Shown here: positions 36,643 through 46,096 of the stretch, one piece after another | How the letters are laid out: every line of letters begins with the position of its first letter | Position numbering within the stretch: the first letter of the stretch is position 1 | NCBI RefSeq assembly: GCF_003691585.1 | Contig: NZ_CP033169.1 | Location: 1,488,001-1,552,000 of the forward strand | Direction: 5' to 3' | DNA length: 64,000 nt | DNA from: Biomaibacter acetigenes | GTDB lineage: Bacteria > Bacillota > Thermosediminibacteria > Thermosediminibacterales > Tepidanaerobacteraceae | Program-made: the position numbers and the translations under genes | The notes under the pieces: generated by a model | The model's input: the letters and a program-made list of their open reading frames with translations, nothing else | What the model was told of the DNA's origin: nothing | Database searches by the model: none

Positions 36643-37095
36643 GTGAAACTATCAACTAAAGGAAGATATGGTTTAAAAGCTATGTTTGATCTGGCTCAAA
36701 ATTACGGGAGCGGACCCATTCCTCTCAAGAGCGTGGCCGAAAGGCAGGATATTTCGGAACATTATCTGGAGCAGCTCATTTCAAGCTTGAGGAAAGCAGG
36801 TCTTGTTCAAAGCGTCCGGGGTGCTCAGGGCGGATATACTCTGACAAAAAAACCTGCTGAAATAACTGTTGGAGATGTGCTGAGAGTTCTCGAGGGACCA
36901 CTGGGCCTTGTGGATTGTGTGTTGGAACAGGATGCAGTAAAATGCTCCCGGGCCGATGACTGTATAACCCGCATCGTATGGGAGAAAATAAGGGACAGCA
37001 TGATTAAAACCATGGATTCCATTACACTCCAGGATATGTGCGAAGAGGCCGAAAAAAGAAAAACCGGATGCAGGAATTACATGTATTATATATAA
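36643..37095 (+). CDS. iscR: Rrf2-family regulator, IscR-like
   Basis: Transcription factor that probably senses Fe-S status and controls its own operon. The N-terminal winged helix begins MKLSTKGRYGLKAMFDLA and contains SVAERQDISEHYLEQLISSLRKAGLVQSVRGAQGGY. Three cysteines lie in the ligand region: VDCVLEQDAVKCSRADDCITR. Length is 150 residues with a GTG start. CymR, a related Rrf2 repressor, lacks the three cysteines, so an IscR-type assignment is preferred. It heads iscS-iscU-mnmA. Confidence 0.9.
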   Translation: MKLSTKGRYGLKAMFDLAQNYGSGPIPLKSVAERQDISEHYLEQLISSLRKAGLVQSVRGAQGGYTLTKKPAEITVGDVLRVLEGPLGLVDCVLEQDAVKCSRADDCITRIVWEKIRDSMIKTMDSITLQDMCEEAEKRKTGCRNYMYYI

Positions 37096-37120
37096 CATTC
37101 AAAAAAGGAGTTGACCACTT

Positions 37121-38311
37121 ATGAAAAGAATATATATGGACCATGCCGGCACCACCCCTATGAGGAAAGAAGTTCTCGAAGCGATGCTGCCTTATTTAAC
37201 TGACAGATTCGGAAATGCATCTTCCATATATTCCTACGGAAGGGAAGCCAAGACTGCCCTTGAAGACAGCAGGGAAAAAGTGGCCGGTTTGATTGGGGCA
37301 GATGCCAGGGAAGTATTTTTCACCGCAGGAGGCTCGGAGTCGGACAACTGGGCTTTGAGAGGTATTGCTGCCGCCAATGGCGACAAAGGAAATCATATTA
37401 TTACATCATCCATTGAGCATCATGCGGTTTTGCACACTTGCCAGGACCTGGAGAAACAGGGTTATAAAGTGACATATTTGCCTGTTGACAAATTTGGCCT
37501 CGTAGACCCAGAACATGTTAACAATGCCATCACCGATGAAACCATCCTCGTTTCCATAATGCATGCCAACAATGAGATCGGCACCATTGAACCCATTGCT
37601 GAAATAAGCAAGGTCATAAAGCAAAAACGAAAGAATATATATTTTCATACCGATGCGGTTCAGACAGTGGGTAAAATCCCGGTGAATGTGAATGATTTAG
37701 GCGTAGACCTGCTCAGTATATCTTCTCATAAGATTTACGGCCCAAAGGGTGTCGGAGCATTATATATAAGAAAGGGCACTAAAATAAAACCTTTTATAAC
37801 CGGCGGAGCCCAGGAAAGTCAGCGAAGAGCCGGAACCGAAAATGTACCCGGCATAGTAGGATTTGGCAAGGCTGCGGAGCTTATAGGCAAGGAACTGGAA
37901 AAAGAGCATGAAAGGCTTTCAAAGTTAAGAGATAAATTGATTCACGGAATAATGGAAAAAATTCCTCATGTGCGTCTGAACGGTCACCCCACCCGGCGCC
38001 TGCCGCATAATGTAAATGTATGTTTTGAATTTATCGAGGGCGAATCCCTTCTTTTAAACCTTGACATGAAAGGTATATGCGCTTCCAGCGGCTCTGCATG
38101 CACATCGGGTTCTCTTGAGCCTTCCCATGTGTTGCTTGCCATAGGCCTTCCCCATAAAATTGCCCATGGTTCGCTCAGATTGACTCTGGGGCGGGATAAC
38201 ACAGAAGAGGATGTCAACTATATACTGGAAATTTTACCTGATATAGTAAGTAAATTGCGGGAAATGTCACCTCTTTTTGCTGAGAGAAAGGAGTTACCCA
38301 AAAATGTATAA
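37121..38311 (+). CDS. iscS: cysteine desulfurase IscS/NifS
   Basis: PLP enzyme that takes sulfur from cysteine for Fe-S clusters and tRNA thiolation. The PLP lysine is in [17 protein letters not shown]. The substrate-binding motif is SIEHHAVL. The catalytic Cys lies on the loop [19 protein letters not shown]. Length is 396 residues. AAAGGAG precedes the ATG, 25 bases after iscR. Confidence 0.96.
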   Translation: MKRIYMDHAGTTPMRKEVLEAMLPYLTDRFGNASSIYSYGREAKTALEDSREKVAGLIGADAREVFFTAGGSESDNWALRGIAAANGDKGNHIITSSIEHHAVLHTCQDLEKQGYKVTYLPVDKFGLVDPEHVNNAITDETILVSIMHANNEIGTIEPIAEISKVIKQKRKNIYFHTDAVQTVGKIPVNVNDLGVDLLSISSHKIYGPKGVGALYIRKGTKIKPFITGGAQESQRRAGTENVPGIVGFGKAAELIGKELEKEHERLSKLRDKLIHGIMEKIPHVRLNGHPTRRLPHNVNVCFEFIEGESLLLNLDMKGICASSGSACTSGSLEPSHVLLAIGLPHKIAHGSLRLTLGRDNTEEDVNYILEILPDIVSKLREMSPLFAERKELPKNV

Positions 38312-38675
38312 TGAGAAGGTTATGGACCATTTTTCCAATCCCCGTAATGTCGGGGAAATACCCGACGCTGACGGTGTTGGCCAGGTAGGCAACCCGGTTT
38401 GCGGAGATATCATGAAAATATTTATTAAAGTAAATAATAACGTAATAGAAGAAATTAAATTCAAAACCTTTGGCTGTGGTGCAGCCATAGCCACAAGCAG
38501 CATGGTCACCGAAATGGTGAAAGGTAAAACTCTGGATGAAGCTCTGAAAATAACCAATAAAGCTGTAGCGGAAGCTCTGGGAGGGCTGCCTCCGGTAAAA
38601 ATGCATTGCTCTAACCTGGCGGCTGATGCCCTTCATGCTGCCATCGAGGATTTTCGTAAAAAGCAAAACAAGTAG
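38304..38675 (+). CDS. iscU: Fe-S cluster scaffold IscU/NifU-like
   Basis: Scaffold on which [2Fe-2S]/[4Fe-4S] clusters are assembled. It has the three cluster cysteines in [22 protein letters not shown] and [11 protein letters not shown]. Length is 123 residues from the ATG at 38304, which is preceded by AAAGGAG; the start overlaps the end of iscS. A longer TTG start would lie deeper in iscS. Paired with the desulfurase as donor and acceptor. Confidence 0.95.
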   Translation: MYNEKVMDHFSNPRNVGEIPDADGVGQVGNPVCGDIMKIFIKVNNNVIEEIKFKTFGCGAAIATSSMVTEMVKGKTLDEALKITNKAVAEALGGLPPVKMHCSNLAADALHAAIEDFRKKQNK

Positions 38676-38683
38676 GGATAGAA

Positions 38684-39778
38684 GTGAATAAAAACAAAGT
38701 AGTAGTGGCCATGAGTGGCGGGGTGGATAGTTCCGTCTGTGCCTATCTATTGAAAAAACAGGGATATGAAGTTATTGGCATGACCATGCAAATATGGCAG
38801 AATGCTCCCGAGGAAACAAGACTGAAAGAAGGTGGCTGTTGTTCCATTGGAGCAGTCTATGATGCCCGCCGGGTGGCCGATAAAATAGGCATACCATACT
38901 ATGTAATAAATCTTAAAGATTTTTTTAATGAAAAAGTAATAAAAAATTTTATCAATGAATATGTGGAGGGCCGCACCCCAAACCCCTGTATTGTGTGCAA
39001 CCGCCATTTAAAATTTGATGCTTTGCTAAAAAAGGCCCTGGAAATTGATGCCTTCTATTTAGCTACGGGCCATTACAGCAAGATTGAATATGATACTTCT
39101 ACGGGGAGATATATATTAAAGAAATCGGTGGACCCTACAAAGGACCAATCATATGCGCTTTATAATCTGACTCAATTTCAACTGGAACACACTCTTTTAC
39201 CTCTGGGTTATTATACAAAACAGGAAATACGCAAAATAGCCGAAGAAGCCGGCCTTTCCGTAGCACAAAAACCTGACAGTCAGGAAATATGTTTTGTGGA
39301 TACAAATTACAAGGAATTTTTAAAACAAAAAGTGCCTGAAAAAATAATACCTGGACCATTTATGGATAAAAACGGAAATATATTGGGTGAGCATAACGGA
39401 ATACCCTTTTATACAATAGGGCAGAGACGGGGTCTAGGTATTTCGGCGGGTAAACCGCTTTATGTCGTGGATATAGATGTAGAACGCAATGCCGTAATAC
39501 TGGGCGGTGAAAAAGACCTTTTTGTAAAGGAATTTGTAGCTCACAACATGAACTGGATAGCGATTGATGAGTTAAAAGCCCTAAAACAAGTAAATGCAAA
39601 AATCAGGTATAATTTTAATGAAAGACCGGCAAAAATTATACCGGCAGGGCAGGACCAGGTAAAAGTAATTTTTGACCAACCCCAAAAAGCTGTCACTCCG
39701 GGGCAAGCGGTGGTGTTTTACGAAAATGATACGGTGGTGGGTGGTGGAATAATCAAAAAAAGAACTGATTTGAACTGA
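38684..39778 (+). CDS. mnmA: tRNA-specific 2-thiouridylase MnmA
   Basis: Puts the sulfur on U34 of tRNAs for Lys, Glu and Gln, using sulfur from IscS. The PP-loop is VVVAMSGGVDSSVCAYLL. The catalytic cysteines lie in TPNPCIVCNRHLKF and KPDSQEICFVD. Length is 364 residues with a GTG start. Clustering with iscS gives both sulfur donor and acceptor. An intrinsic terminator begins at its stop codon. Confidence 0.97.
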   Translation: MNKNKVVVAMSGGVDSSVCAYLLKKQGYEVIGMTMQIWQNAPEETRLKEGGCCSIGAVYDARRVADKIGIPYYVINLKDFFNEKVIKNFINEYVEGRTPNPCIVCNRHLKFDALLKKALEIDAFYLATGHYSKIEYDTSTGRYILKKSVDPTKDQSYALYNLTQFQLEHTLLPLGYYTKQEIRKIAEEAGLSVAQKPDSQEICFVDTNYKEFLKQKVPEKIIPGPFMDKNGNILGEHNGIPFYTIGQRRGLGISAGKPLYVVDIDVERNAVILGGEKDLFVKEFVAHNMNWIAIDELKALKQVNAKIRYNFNERPAKIIPAGQDQVKVIFDQPQKAVTPGQAVVFYENDTVVGGGIIKKRTDLN

Positions 39779-39803
39779 TACGCCGAAGGCGTATTTTTTT
39801 TTT
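39778..39803 (+). terminator. intrinsic terminator after mnmA
   Basis: TACGCC (39779-39784) pairs with GGCGTA (39788-39793) around GAA, followed by ten T residues. It ends the isc-mnmA operon. Confidence 0.92.
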
Positions 39804-39828
39804 ACTTTTTGGTTAAAATATATATAAA
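39801..39828 (+). promoter_or_regulatory. weak candidate promoter before the zinc-ribbon gene
   Basis: TTTACT (39801-39806) and TATAAA (39823-39828) are spaced by 16 bases, in the only gap between the mnmA terminator and the next gene. The -35 overlaps the terminator T-run, so this is a weak call. Confidence 0.35.
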
Positions 39829-39850
39829 GTCTGTGTAGAGGTGAAAAAAG

Positions 39851-40039
39851 TTGATTGTCTGCCCTTTGTGCGGGGGAAATTCTATAGGAAAGGTAGGAAA
39901 TAGCCAATTTTATTGCTGGGACTGTTTTGTGGAATTCACTTTGCAAAAGAACAAAGTTACAGTATACGAAGTAGGGGATGATGGAAGTTTATTGCCCTAT
40001 AATCGCGAACAAAGTCAAATAATTGCTGGAGGTAGTTAA
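39851..40039 (+). CDS. small zinc-ribbon protein
   Basis: A 62-residue protein with two Cys-x-x-Cys knuckles, IVCPLCGGN and YCWDCFVEF, about 17 residues apart. This is a single zinc ribbon followed by a short polar tail. The TTG start follows GAGGTG by eight bases. Its stop overlaps the next start (TAATG). Function is unknown; such proteins often bind nucleic acids or other proteins. Confidence 0.75.
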   Translation: MIVCPLCGGNSIGKVGNSQFYCWDCFVEFTLQKNKVTVYEVGDDGSLLPYNREQSQIIAGGS

Positions 40040-40218
40040 TGATGTCCAAAGGCTTTTTGAACGGATTATTTATGGGAGCCATTACGGGAACTCTGATTGG
40101 AGTTTTCCTGAACCCCCAGTTAAAGCCTCAACATCGCAAAAAGATAAACCATATATCTCATGAACTGAAAAAACAGACCCAGGGAATCATCAATGGAATC
40201 AGGGAAAATAGAGAATAA
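40039..40218 (+). CDS. YtxH-like small membrane protein
   Basis: A 59-residue ORF starting ATGATG at 40039, with GGAGG ten bases upstream in the preceding gene. A glycine-zipper membrane helix (GLFMGAITGTLIGVFLNP, residues ~9-26) is followed by a basic amphipathic tail (KKINHISHELKKQ). This resembles YtxH/gas-vesicle-like stress proteins of Firmicutes. It sits between the zinc-ribbon gene and an AI-2E-type permease and overlaps the latter's start by 26 bases. Confidence 0.7.
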   Translation: MMSKGFLNGLFMGAITGTLIGVFLNPQLKPQHRKKINHISHELKKQTQGIINGIRENRE

Positions 40219-41278
40219 AAGAATAGAGGTGAAAGATATCTCTAAACTCTTTTCCAACCGGATTTTATTTTACCGGCTTTTTTTGTTTAGTTTGTTCATA
40301 ATCATTTTAATTTTGTTATTCAGTCAAAGAAAAAAGATTGAAGCTATTTTATTGCCTTTTGCTATAGGCCTGCTTATTTCATATATACTGGATCCTGTGG
40401 TGGTGTTTTTATCGACAAAAGGCATAAAAAGATCGATTGCTGTGGCACTCATATATTTTATTCTGATAGGATCAATAATTATTGCTCTTGTTTATATTAT
40501 ACCTGTTATTTTGATGGAGTTAAACAACCTTATTAATACCATCCCCTTTTATACTCGGGAAATCCAGGACATTGTAAAAGATTTTAAGATGAAATATAAA
40601 GCCACATTGCCGGCTGGTGTTCAGGAAGTTATCGATAGAAATATAGCCCAGATAGAAAAAATATTGCTTTCTATATTGCAGAACATAGCAAACATCATTA
40701 TGGGATGGGTTTCAAGTCTGTTTAGCATAATTCTTGGTCCTGTGGTAGGTTTTTATTTACTTAAAGACCTGGATAAAATCAAAATAAATATGGTGCATTT
40801 CTTGCCATATAATCAAAAGCAACAGGTAATAAGTTTTCTTGAAAAGATAGATACTACTCTGGGAAGATATATCAGGAGCCAACTTATAGTAAGCTTTATC
40901 ATAGGTATACTTACTACACTTGCTTTGTACATTCTAAGAATTGATTTTGCGCTATTAATCGGCCTTCTAGCCGGAATAACAAATATTATCCCTTACTTTG
41001 GACCTTTTATAGGCGCATTACCTGCCGTAATTATAACAATGCTCAGATATCCCCATAAAATTGTTTGGCTCATCATCGCTATTATCATAATACATGAACT
41101 TGAAAGTGGTGTTATTTCACCGCATATCGTAGGAGAAAACGTGGGTCTGCATCCTCTAACGGTTATTTTTTCGCTGCTGGTAGGCGGGACGTTTTTCGGT
41201 TTATGGGGAATGATTCTCGCTGTGCCGGTGGCAGCACTAGTAAAAATCATGCTGGTTTCAAGACTAAAAAAATCGTAA
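40193..41278 (+). CDS. AI-2E family (PerM/YhhT-like) membrane transporter
   Basis: A 361-residue membrane protein with about eight hydrophobic segments. The family signature is in the C-terminal half: RSQLIVSFIIGILTTLALYILRIDFALLIGLLAGITNIIPYFGPFIGALPAVI and ISPHIVGENVGLHPLTVIFSLLVGGTFFGLWGMILAVPVAALVKI. Substrates of this family are diverse and only partly known. The ATG at 40193 overlaps the YtxH-like gene. A second member lies at 46.1-47.2 kb. Confidence 0.87.
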   Translation: MESGKIENKRIEVKDISKLFSNRILFYRLFLFSLFIIILILLFSQRKKIEAILLPFAIGLLISYILDPVVVFLSTKGIKRSIAVALIYFILIGSIIIALVYIIPVILMELNNLINTIPFYTREIQDIVKDFKMKYKATLPAGVQEVIDRNIAQIEKILLSILQNIANIIMGWVSSLFSIILGPVVGFYLLKDLDKIKINMVHFLPYNQKQQVISFLEKIDTTLGRYIRSQLIVSFIIGILTTLALYILRIDFALLIGLLAGITNIIPYFGPFIGALPAVIITMLRYPHKIVWLIIAIIIIHELESGVISPHIVGENVGLHPLTVIFSLLVGGTFFGLWGMILAVPVAALVKIMLVSRLKKS

Positions 41279-41306
41279 AATAATTAAAAGTAAATACCAA
41301 ATAATA

Positions 41307-41335
41307 TTGCGCAAGCTTACTTTTTATGGTATACT
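41307..41335 (+). promoter_or_regulatory. sigma-A promoter for rpsB-tsf
   Basis: TTGCGC (41307-41312), a 17-base spacer, TATACT (41330-41335). A structured leader follows, about 100 bases before rpsB. Confidence 0.8.
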
Positions 41336-41352
41336 AACAAACGGTAAATTCA

Positions 41353-41410
41353 CACGCCGCTGGATTTCAAAGAGGGTGCCGAAGGGTCTTTTTGAAAAAT
41401 GAAACGGCGG
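41353..41410 (+). promoter_or_regulatory. structured rpsB 5' leader, candidate S2 autoregulatory element
   Basis: CGCCG (41355-41359) can pair with CGGCG (41405-41409). Inside this, TTTCAAAGA (41365-41373) pairs with TCTTTTTGAAA (41387-41397, two bulged bases). The result is a nested long hairpin ending just before the AAGGAGGTG of rpsB. Ribosomal protein S2 regulates its own operon in several bacteria through leader structure. I infer the same here; no consensus match could be tested. Confidence 0.5.
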
Positions 41411-41436
41411 AGGTTAAAACCAAGGAGGTGAAAAAG

Positions 41437-42141
41437 ATGTCCATAGTTTCGATGAAACAGCTTCTAGAAGCGGGTGTTCACTTCGGGCATCAGACCAGAA
41501 GATGGAATCCCAAGATGAAGGAATATATTTTTACAGAAAGAAATGGGATTTACATCATTGACCTTCAAAAGACCGTCAAAAAAATTGAAGAAGCCTATGA
41601 ATTCGTGAAAAATGTGGCTTCAGAGGGCGGTTACATTCTTTTCGTGGGGACGAAAAAACAGGCTCAGGAATCCATACAGGAAGAGGCCCAGAGATGCGGC
41701 ATGTTTTATGTCAATCAGAGATGGCTTGGAGGTATGCTTACAAATTTTAAGACCATCCGTAAGCGCATTGACAGACTTCATGAACTGGAAAAGATGGAGG
41801 AAGAAGGCCTTTTCGAAGTTCTACCCAAAAAAGAAGTACTCAATTTAAGGCATGAAAAAGAACGCCTTGAAAAGTACCTGGGTGGAATTAAAAACATGAC
41901 AGAGCTTCCTAATGCGCTGTTTATAGTGGACCCCAGGAAAGAGAAGAATGCAATTCTGGAAGCCAGGAAACTCCAGATTCCTATAGTCGCCATCGTAGAT
42001 ACCAACTGTGATCCCGATGAGGTGGATTATGTTATACCTGGCAACGATGACGCTATCAGGGCTGTAAAATTGCTGACGGAAAAAATGGCCGATGCCGTCC
42101 TGGAAGGTAAACAAGGCGAACAACTGGCAGTAGAAGAGTAA
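41437..42141 (+). CDS. rpsB: 30S ribosomal protein S2
   Basis: Essential small-subunit protein. It begins [46 protein letters not shown], with later [20 protein letters not shown] and [25 protein letters not shown]. Length is 234 residues. The ATG at 41437 follows AAGGAGGTG. A longer in-frame start at 41392 would run through the leader hairpin and is rejected. Confidence 0.98.
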   Translation: MSIVSMKQLLEAGVHFGHQTRRWNPKMKEYIFTERNGIYIIDLQKTVKKIEEAYEFVKNVASEGGYILFVGTKKQAQESIQEEAQRCGMFYVNQRWLGGMLTNFKTIRKRIDRLHELEKMEEEGLFEVLPKKEVLNLRHEKERLEKYLGGIKNMTELPNALFIVDPRKEKNAILEARKLQIPIVAIVDTNCDPDEVDYVIPGNDDAIRAVKLLTEKMADAVLEGKQGEQLAVEE

Positions 42142-42147
42142 TATTTT

Positions 42148-42177
42148 AAGGTAAGGGGGGCTTTATACCCTTACCTT
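42148..42177 (+). other. rpsB-tsf intercistronic hairpin
   Basis: AAGGTAAGGG (42148-42157) pairs perfectly with CCCTTACCTT (42168-42177) around a ten-base loop. Only a short T stretch follows. A partial terminator or stability element that sets the S2 : EF-Ts ratio is plausible. Confidence 0.7.
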
Positions 42178-42210
42178 TAATAATGTTGAGAAAAAAGGAG
42201 GTTAAGTGCC

Positions 42211-42828
42211 ATGGTCACTCCGGAACAAGTAAAAGAATTGCGGGAAAGAACCGGTGCGGGAGTTATGGACTGTAAAAAAGCGCTTACTGAATCCAATGGA
42301 GATATGGAAAAGGCGATAATTATTCTCAGGGAAAAAGGCCTTGCCAAGGCTGCAAAGAAAGCCGGCCGCGTGGCTGCAGAGGGGATTATAGATTCTTACA
42401 TACATGGCAATGGCAGAATTGGAGTTTTAGTTGAAGTAAACTGCGAGACTGACTTTGTTGCCCGCAATGATGAATTCAAAGGTCTTGTTAAAGATATAGC
42501 TATGCAAATTGCCGCAGCAAATCCCAAGTACATATCCAGGGAGGATGTCCCCCAGGATATCATTCAAAAGGAAAGGGAAATATTAAAAACCCAGGCTATT
42601 AATGAGGGAAAACCGGAGCATATAGCGGAAAAGATAGTAGATGGAAGAATAGAAAAGTTTTTTGAAGAAAATTGTTTGATGGACCAACCTTTTATAAAGG
42701 ACCCCGACAAGAAAATTTCACAATTAATCATGGAGAAAATAGCCATAATTGGTGAAAATATTACCGTAAGCCGGTTCACGCGGTATGAAAGAGGAGAAGC
42801 CGTTCGCGAGGGTCAAACGCAGGAATAA
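42211..42828 (+). CDS. tsf: elongation factor Ts
   Basis: Guanine-nucleotide exchange factor for EF-Tu. It has the UBA-like start [49 protein letters not shown] and the core [20 protein letters not shown]. Length is 205 residues, the short form usual in Firmicutes and thermophiles with a single-core dimerisation region. AAGGAGG precedes the ATG. A terminator follows. Confidence 0.97.
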   Translation: MVTPEQVKELRERTGAGVMDCKKALTESNGDMEKAIIILREKGLAKAAKKAGRVAAEGIIDSYIHGNGRIGVLVEVNCETDFVARNDEFKGLVKDIAMQIAAANPKYISREDVPQDIIQKEREILKTQAINEGKPEHIAEKIVDGRIEKFFEENCLMDQPFIKDPDKKISQLIMEKIAIIGENITVSRFTRYERGEAVREGQTQE

Positions 42829-42840
42829 TTTTGAAAAAAT

Positions 42841-43638
<798 letters not shown>

Positions 43639-43643
43639 TTATT

Positions 43644-44201
43644 TTGGATAAAAAAATTTTTAATGAGGTCGAAGAGAAAATGAAAAAGGCCCTGGGAAAT
43701 TTAAAGGCGGATTTTGCCGCCATCAGGGCTGGAAGAGCATCAAGCGCTCTTCTGGACAAGGTCTTTGTAGACTACTACGGCACACCCACTCCTGTCAACC
43801 AGGTAGCTTCAGTCAGCATCCCCGAACCCAAAATGATACTCATCCAGCCCTGGGATATGAAAATGTTAGGAGCCATCGAAAAAGCCATACTGAAATCAGA
43901 CCTACGGTTGACTCCCAACAATGACGGAAAGGTAATAAGGTTAATATTGCCCGAATTGACATCGGAAAGGCGTCAGGAACTTGTAAAAATGGCAAGGAAA
44001 AAAGCTGAGGATGCAAAAGTCGTTATTCGGAATATCAGGCGGGAATACAATGAAACCCTGAAAAAGATGGAAAAAAATCATGAAATATCCGAGGATGATC
44101 AAAAACGTTCTCAGGAAGAAATCCAGAAATTGACCGACAAATATATAGAAGAAATCGAAAAGATGTTTGAACATAAAGAAAAAGATATAATGGAGGTATA
44201 A
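43644..44201 (+). CDS. frr: ribosome recycling factor
   Basis: Splits post-termination ribosomes with EF-G. Motifs are [52 protein letters not shown] and [36 protein letters not shown] choose the TTG at 43644 (185 residues, family norm), nine bases after AAGGGGGG. The TTG at 43635 would touch that site. Confidence 0.96.
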   Translation: MDKKIFNEVEEKMKKALGNLKADFAAIRAGRASSALLDKVFVDYYGTPTPVNQVASVSIPEPKMILIQPWDMKMLGAIEKAILKSDLRLTPNNDGKVIRLILPELTSERRQELVKMARKKAEDAKVVIRNIRREYNETLKKMEKNHEISEDDQKRSQEEIQKLTDKYIEEIEKMFEHKEKDIMEV

Positions 44202-44205
44202 CACT

Positions 44206-44415
44206 ATTGTCAAGCAAAAAGATTTACTGGGGATTCCATTAAAAAAGGTTCTAGATGTTTTAAAAGATCAGGGAATAGTTATTGAAAAGATTCGGTATAC
44301 AAGACCTCCTAAAGGTGGCCAGAATTATTCCAGGGAAATGGTTGTCAGAATAGATAATAATAAAGAAGGCAGTGTAACACTCGTTGTGGCTCTGTTCCCT
44401 GAATTAAGAATGTAA
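44206..44415 (+). CDS. small conserved-looking protein between frr and uppS, unusual start
   Basis: An open frame of 69 codons reads QKDLLGIPLKKVLDVLKDQGIVIEKIRYTRPPKG, then a beta-rich end SREMVVRIDNNKEGSVTLVVALFPELRM. The first half loosely resembles a PASTA repeat, which is a weak guess. No ATG, GTG or TTG is in frame at the right place. GGAGG (44192-44196) points to ATT at 44206, a rare start. Alternatively, a base was lost just after the TTG at 44207. It lies at the edge of the error-prone stretch. Confidence 0.55.
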   Translation: MVKQKDLLGIPLKKVLDVLKDQGIVIEKIRYTRPPKGGQNYSREMVVRIDNNKEGSVTLVVALFPELRM

Positions 44416-44476
44416 GTTAAAAAGTTTATAGTTTTGAGGCGGGCTACAATAATGTATCCTGGTTATAAATTTAAAC

Positions 44477-44506
44477 CATAAAACCCCCTTTTAAGGGGGT
44501 TTTATG
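44477..44506 (+). terminator. strong hairpin upstream of uppS, terminator-like
   Basis: CATAAAACCCCC (44477-44488) pairs perfectly with GGGGGTTTTATG (44495-44506) around TTTTAA. The T-run inside the 3' arm follows five G-C pairs, as in an intrinsic terminator working in either direction. It would separate the frr group from uppS. Confidence 0.75.
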
Positions 44507-44527
44507 ATAAATTGTTAGGAGGAAACG

Positions 44528-45280
44528 ATGAAGGCTGCCGAAATAAATATTGATAAATTAGACAAAAGCAAAATGCCAAAACATATTGCTATAATTATGG
44601 ACGGTAATGGACGATGGGCAAAAAAAAGGGTCTTCCAAGAATTGCCGGACATTGGGCTGGAGCAGAAGTGCTTCGGGATATTGTAAAATTTTGCGCTGAA
44701 ATAGAAATAAAAGTTTTGAGTGTTTTCGCATTTTCCTCCGAGAACTGGAAAAGGCCTTATGAAGAAGTAAATTCAATTTTAAACCTGCTGCTATACTATT
44801 TAAAAAAAGAGGTAAACAACCTACATAAAAATAATATTATAATAAATGTAACCGGTGAGTGGCAGAAACTTCCCGGTAATATAGCCGATGAAATAAATAG
44901 AGGCATCGAGCTTACAAAGAATAATACGGGTTTGATTTTGAATATTGTTCTAAATTATGGCTCCCGTAAAGAAATAGTTAAAGCTTGTAGGTATTTGTGT
45001 AATGAAGTTAAAAATGGTAAAATTAACATAGAGGAAATTGACGAAAAGATTTTTGAACAATTTTTATTCCACCAGGAATTTACCGGACCCCGATCTTTTT
45101 AATCAGACCCAGCGGGGAATTAAGAATAAGTAACTTTTTACTCTGGCAGATGCCTATACAGAGTTGTGGTTTACGGATAAATACTGGCCTGATTTTAAGC
45201 GGGAAGATTTACTCAATGCCATATTGGATTATCAGAAAAGAGAGCGGAGATTCGGAGGTTTAAAAAAACAAAGCAGGTGA
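44528..45280 (+). CDS. uppS: undecaprenyl diphosphate synthase UppS, several frameshifts
   Basis: Makes the C55 lipid carrier for cell-wall synthesis. The frame reads [18 protein letters not shown], then shifts at the A8/G3 run near 44620-44630. It continues as [22 protein letters not shown] and [11 protein letters not shown], shifts near 45070, at the T5 run 45096-45100 and near 45153. The end gives [15 protein letters not shown] and [14 protein letters not shown]. Two deletions and two insertions balance exactly, giving about 250 residues, the family length. All catalytic motifs survive in an essential gene, so base errors are much more likely than gene death. Confidence 0.88.
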
Positions 45281-45284
45281 ATAT

Positions 45285-46096
45285 ATGCTTCAGAGAATAA
45301 TAAGTGCAGTGGTCGGCATCATACTACTGGGTTATATAATAAATGTCGGGGGCTGGTTGTTTTTTTTAACCATATCTCTTTTAAATATATTCGCTATCTA
45401 TGAGCTGCACAATGCCTTTAAAAAAATTAATATAAACATCACCTTCGGCCAATTGTCCGTATTTACTATAATGCTTCTTTTTTCGGCACAATACATATTA
45501 AAGCTGAATTTTATGATTATTCCATTGTCTCTCTGTTTTTGTTAATATATTTATATTTTTATACAGTATAATCAATAATACACAGAATCATATACAGACA
45601 TAGTATTTTAGCATATTTTCCTATGTTTATACCTCCACACTTTTTATGTATTTTATTTTAATGAGAAACCTGTTTAATGGAATATATTATATCTGGTGGG
45701 TTTTTATAACTACCTGGGCTTGTGATACAGGAGCTTTTTTACAGGTATTCTTTTCGGTAAAAACAGGTTGGTACCCAACATAAGTCCTCATAAAACTATT
45801 GAGGGTAGTGTGGGAGGAATATTATCCAGTATAGCCGCCAGTATTATTTACACAAGGCTACTCTTACCTGGAATAATTTTTTTGGACTCATGATGGTGGG
45901 ATTTTTAATCGGTGTTTTTTCTCAGGTGGGGGATTCTTTACTGCCTCATTAATAAAACGGTACTGTAATATTAAGGATTTTTCAAAATAATTCCGGGGCA
46001 TGGGGAATTCTTGACAGGTTTGACAGCGCTCTATTTTCCTTTCCTGTAGCTTACTATTACATAATACTTTTTATACAAAAGGGTGGTCTCCTGTGA
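45285..46096 (+). CDS. cdsA: phosphatidate cytidylyltransferase CdsA, several frameshifts
   Basis: Makes CDP-diacylglycerol for phospholipid synthesis. The first frame reads MLQRIISAVVGIILLGYI to 45545. Other frames carry YTSTLFMYFILMRNLFNG, WACDTGAF, GKNRLVPNISPHKTIEGSVGG and the family signature [28 protein letters not shown]. Each is separated by one-base changes, for instance short A, G or T runs near 45735, 45987 and 46003. At least five shifts are needed. The final TGA at 46096 overlaps the next start. Membrane-rich and A/T-rich. Conservation across frames argues for sequence errors. Confidence 0.82.

Noticed and set aside
41392-41436. Longer N-terminus for rpsB
   Set aside because: It would code through the leader hairpin and adds residues absent from S2; the ATG at 41437 has a perfect ribosome binding site.
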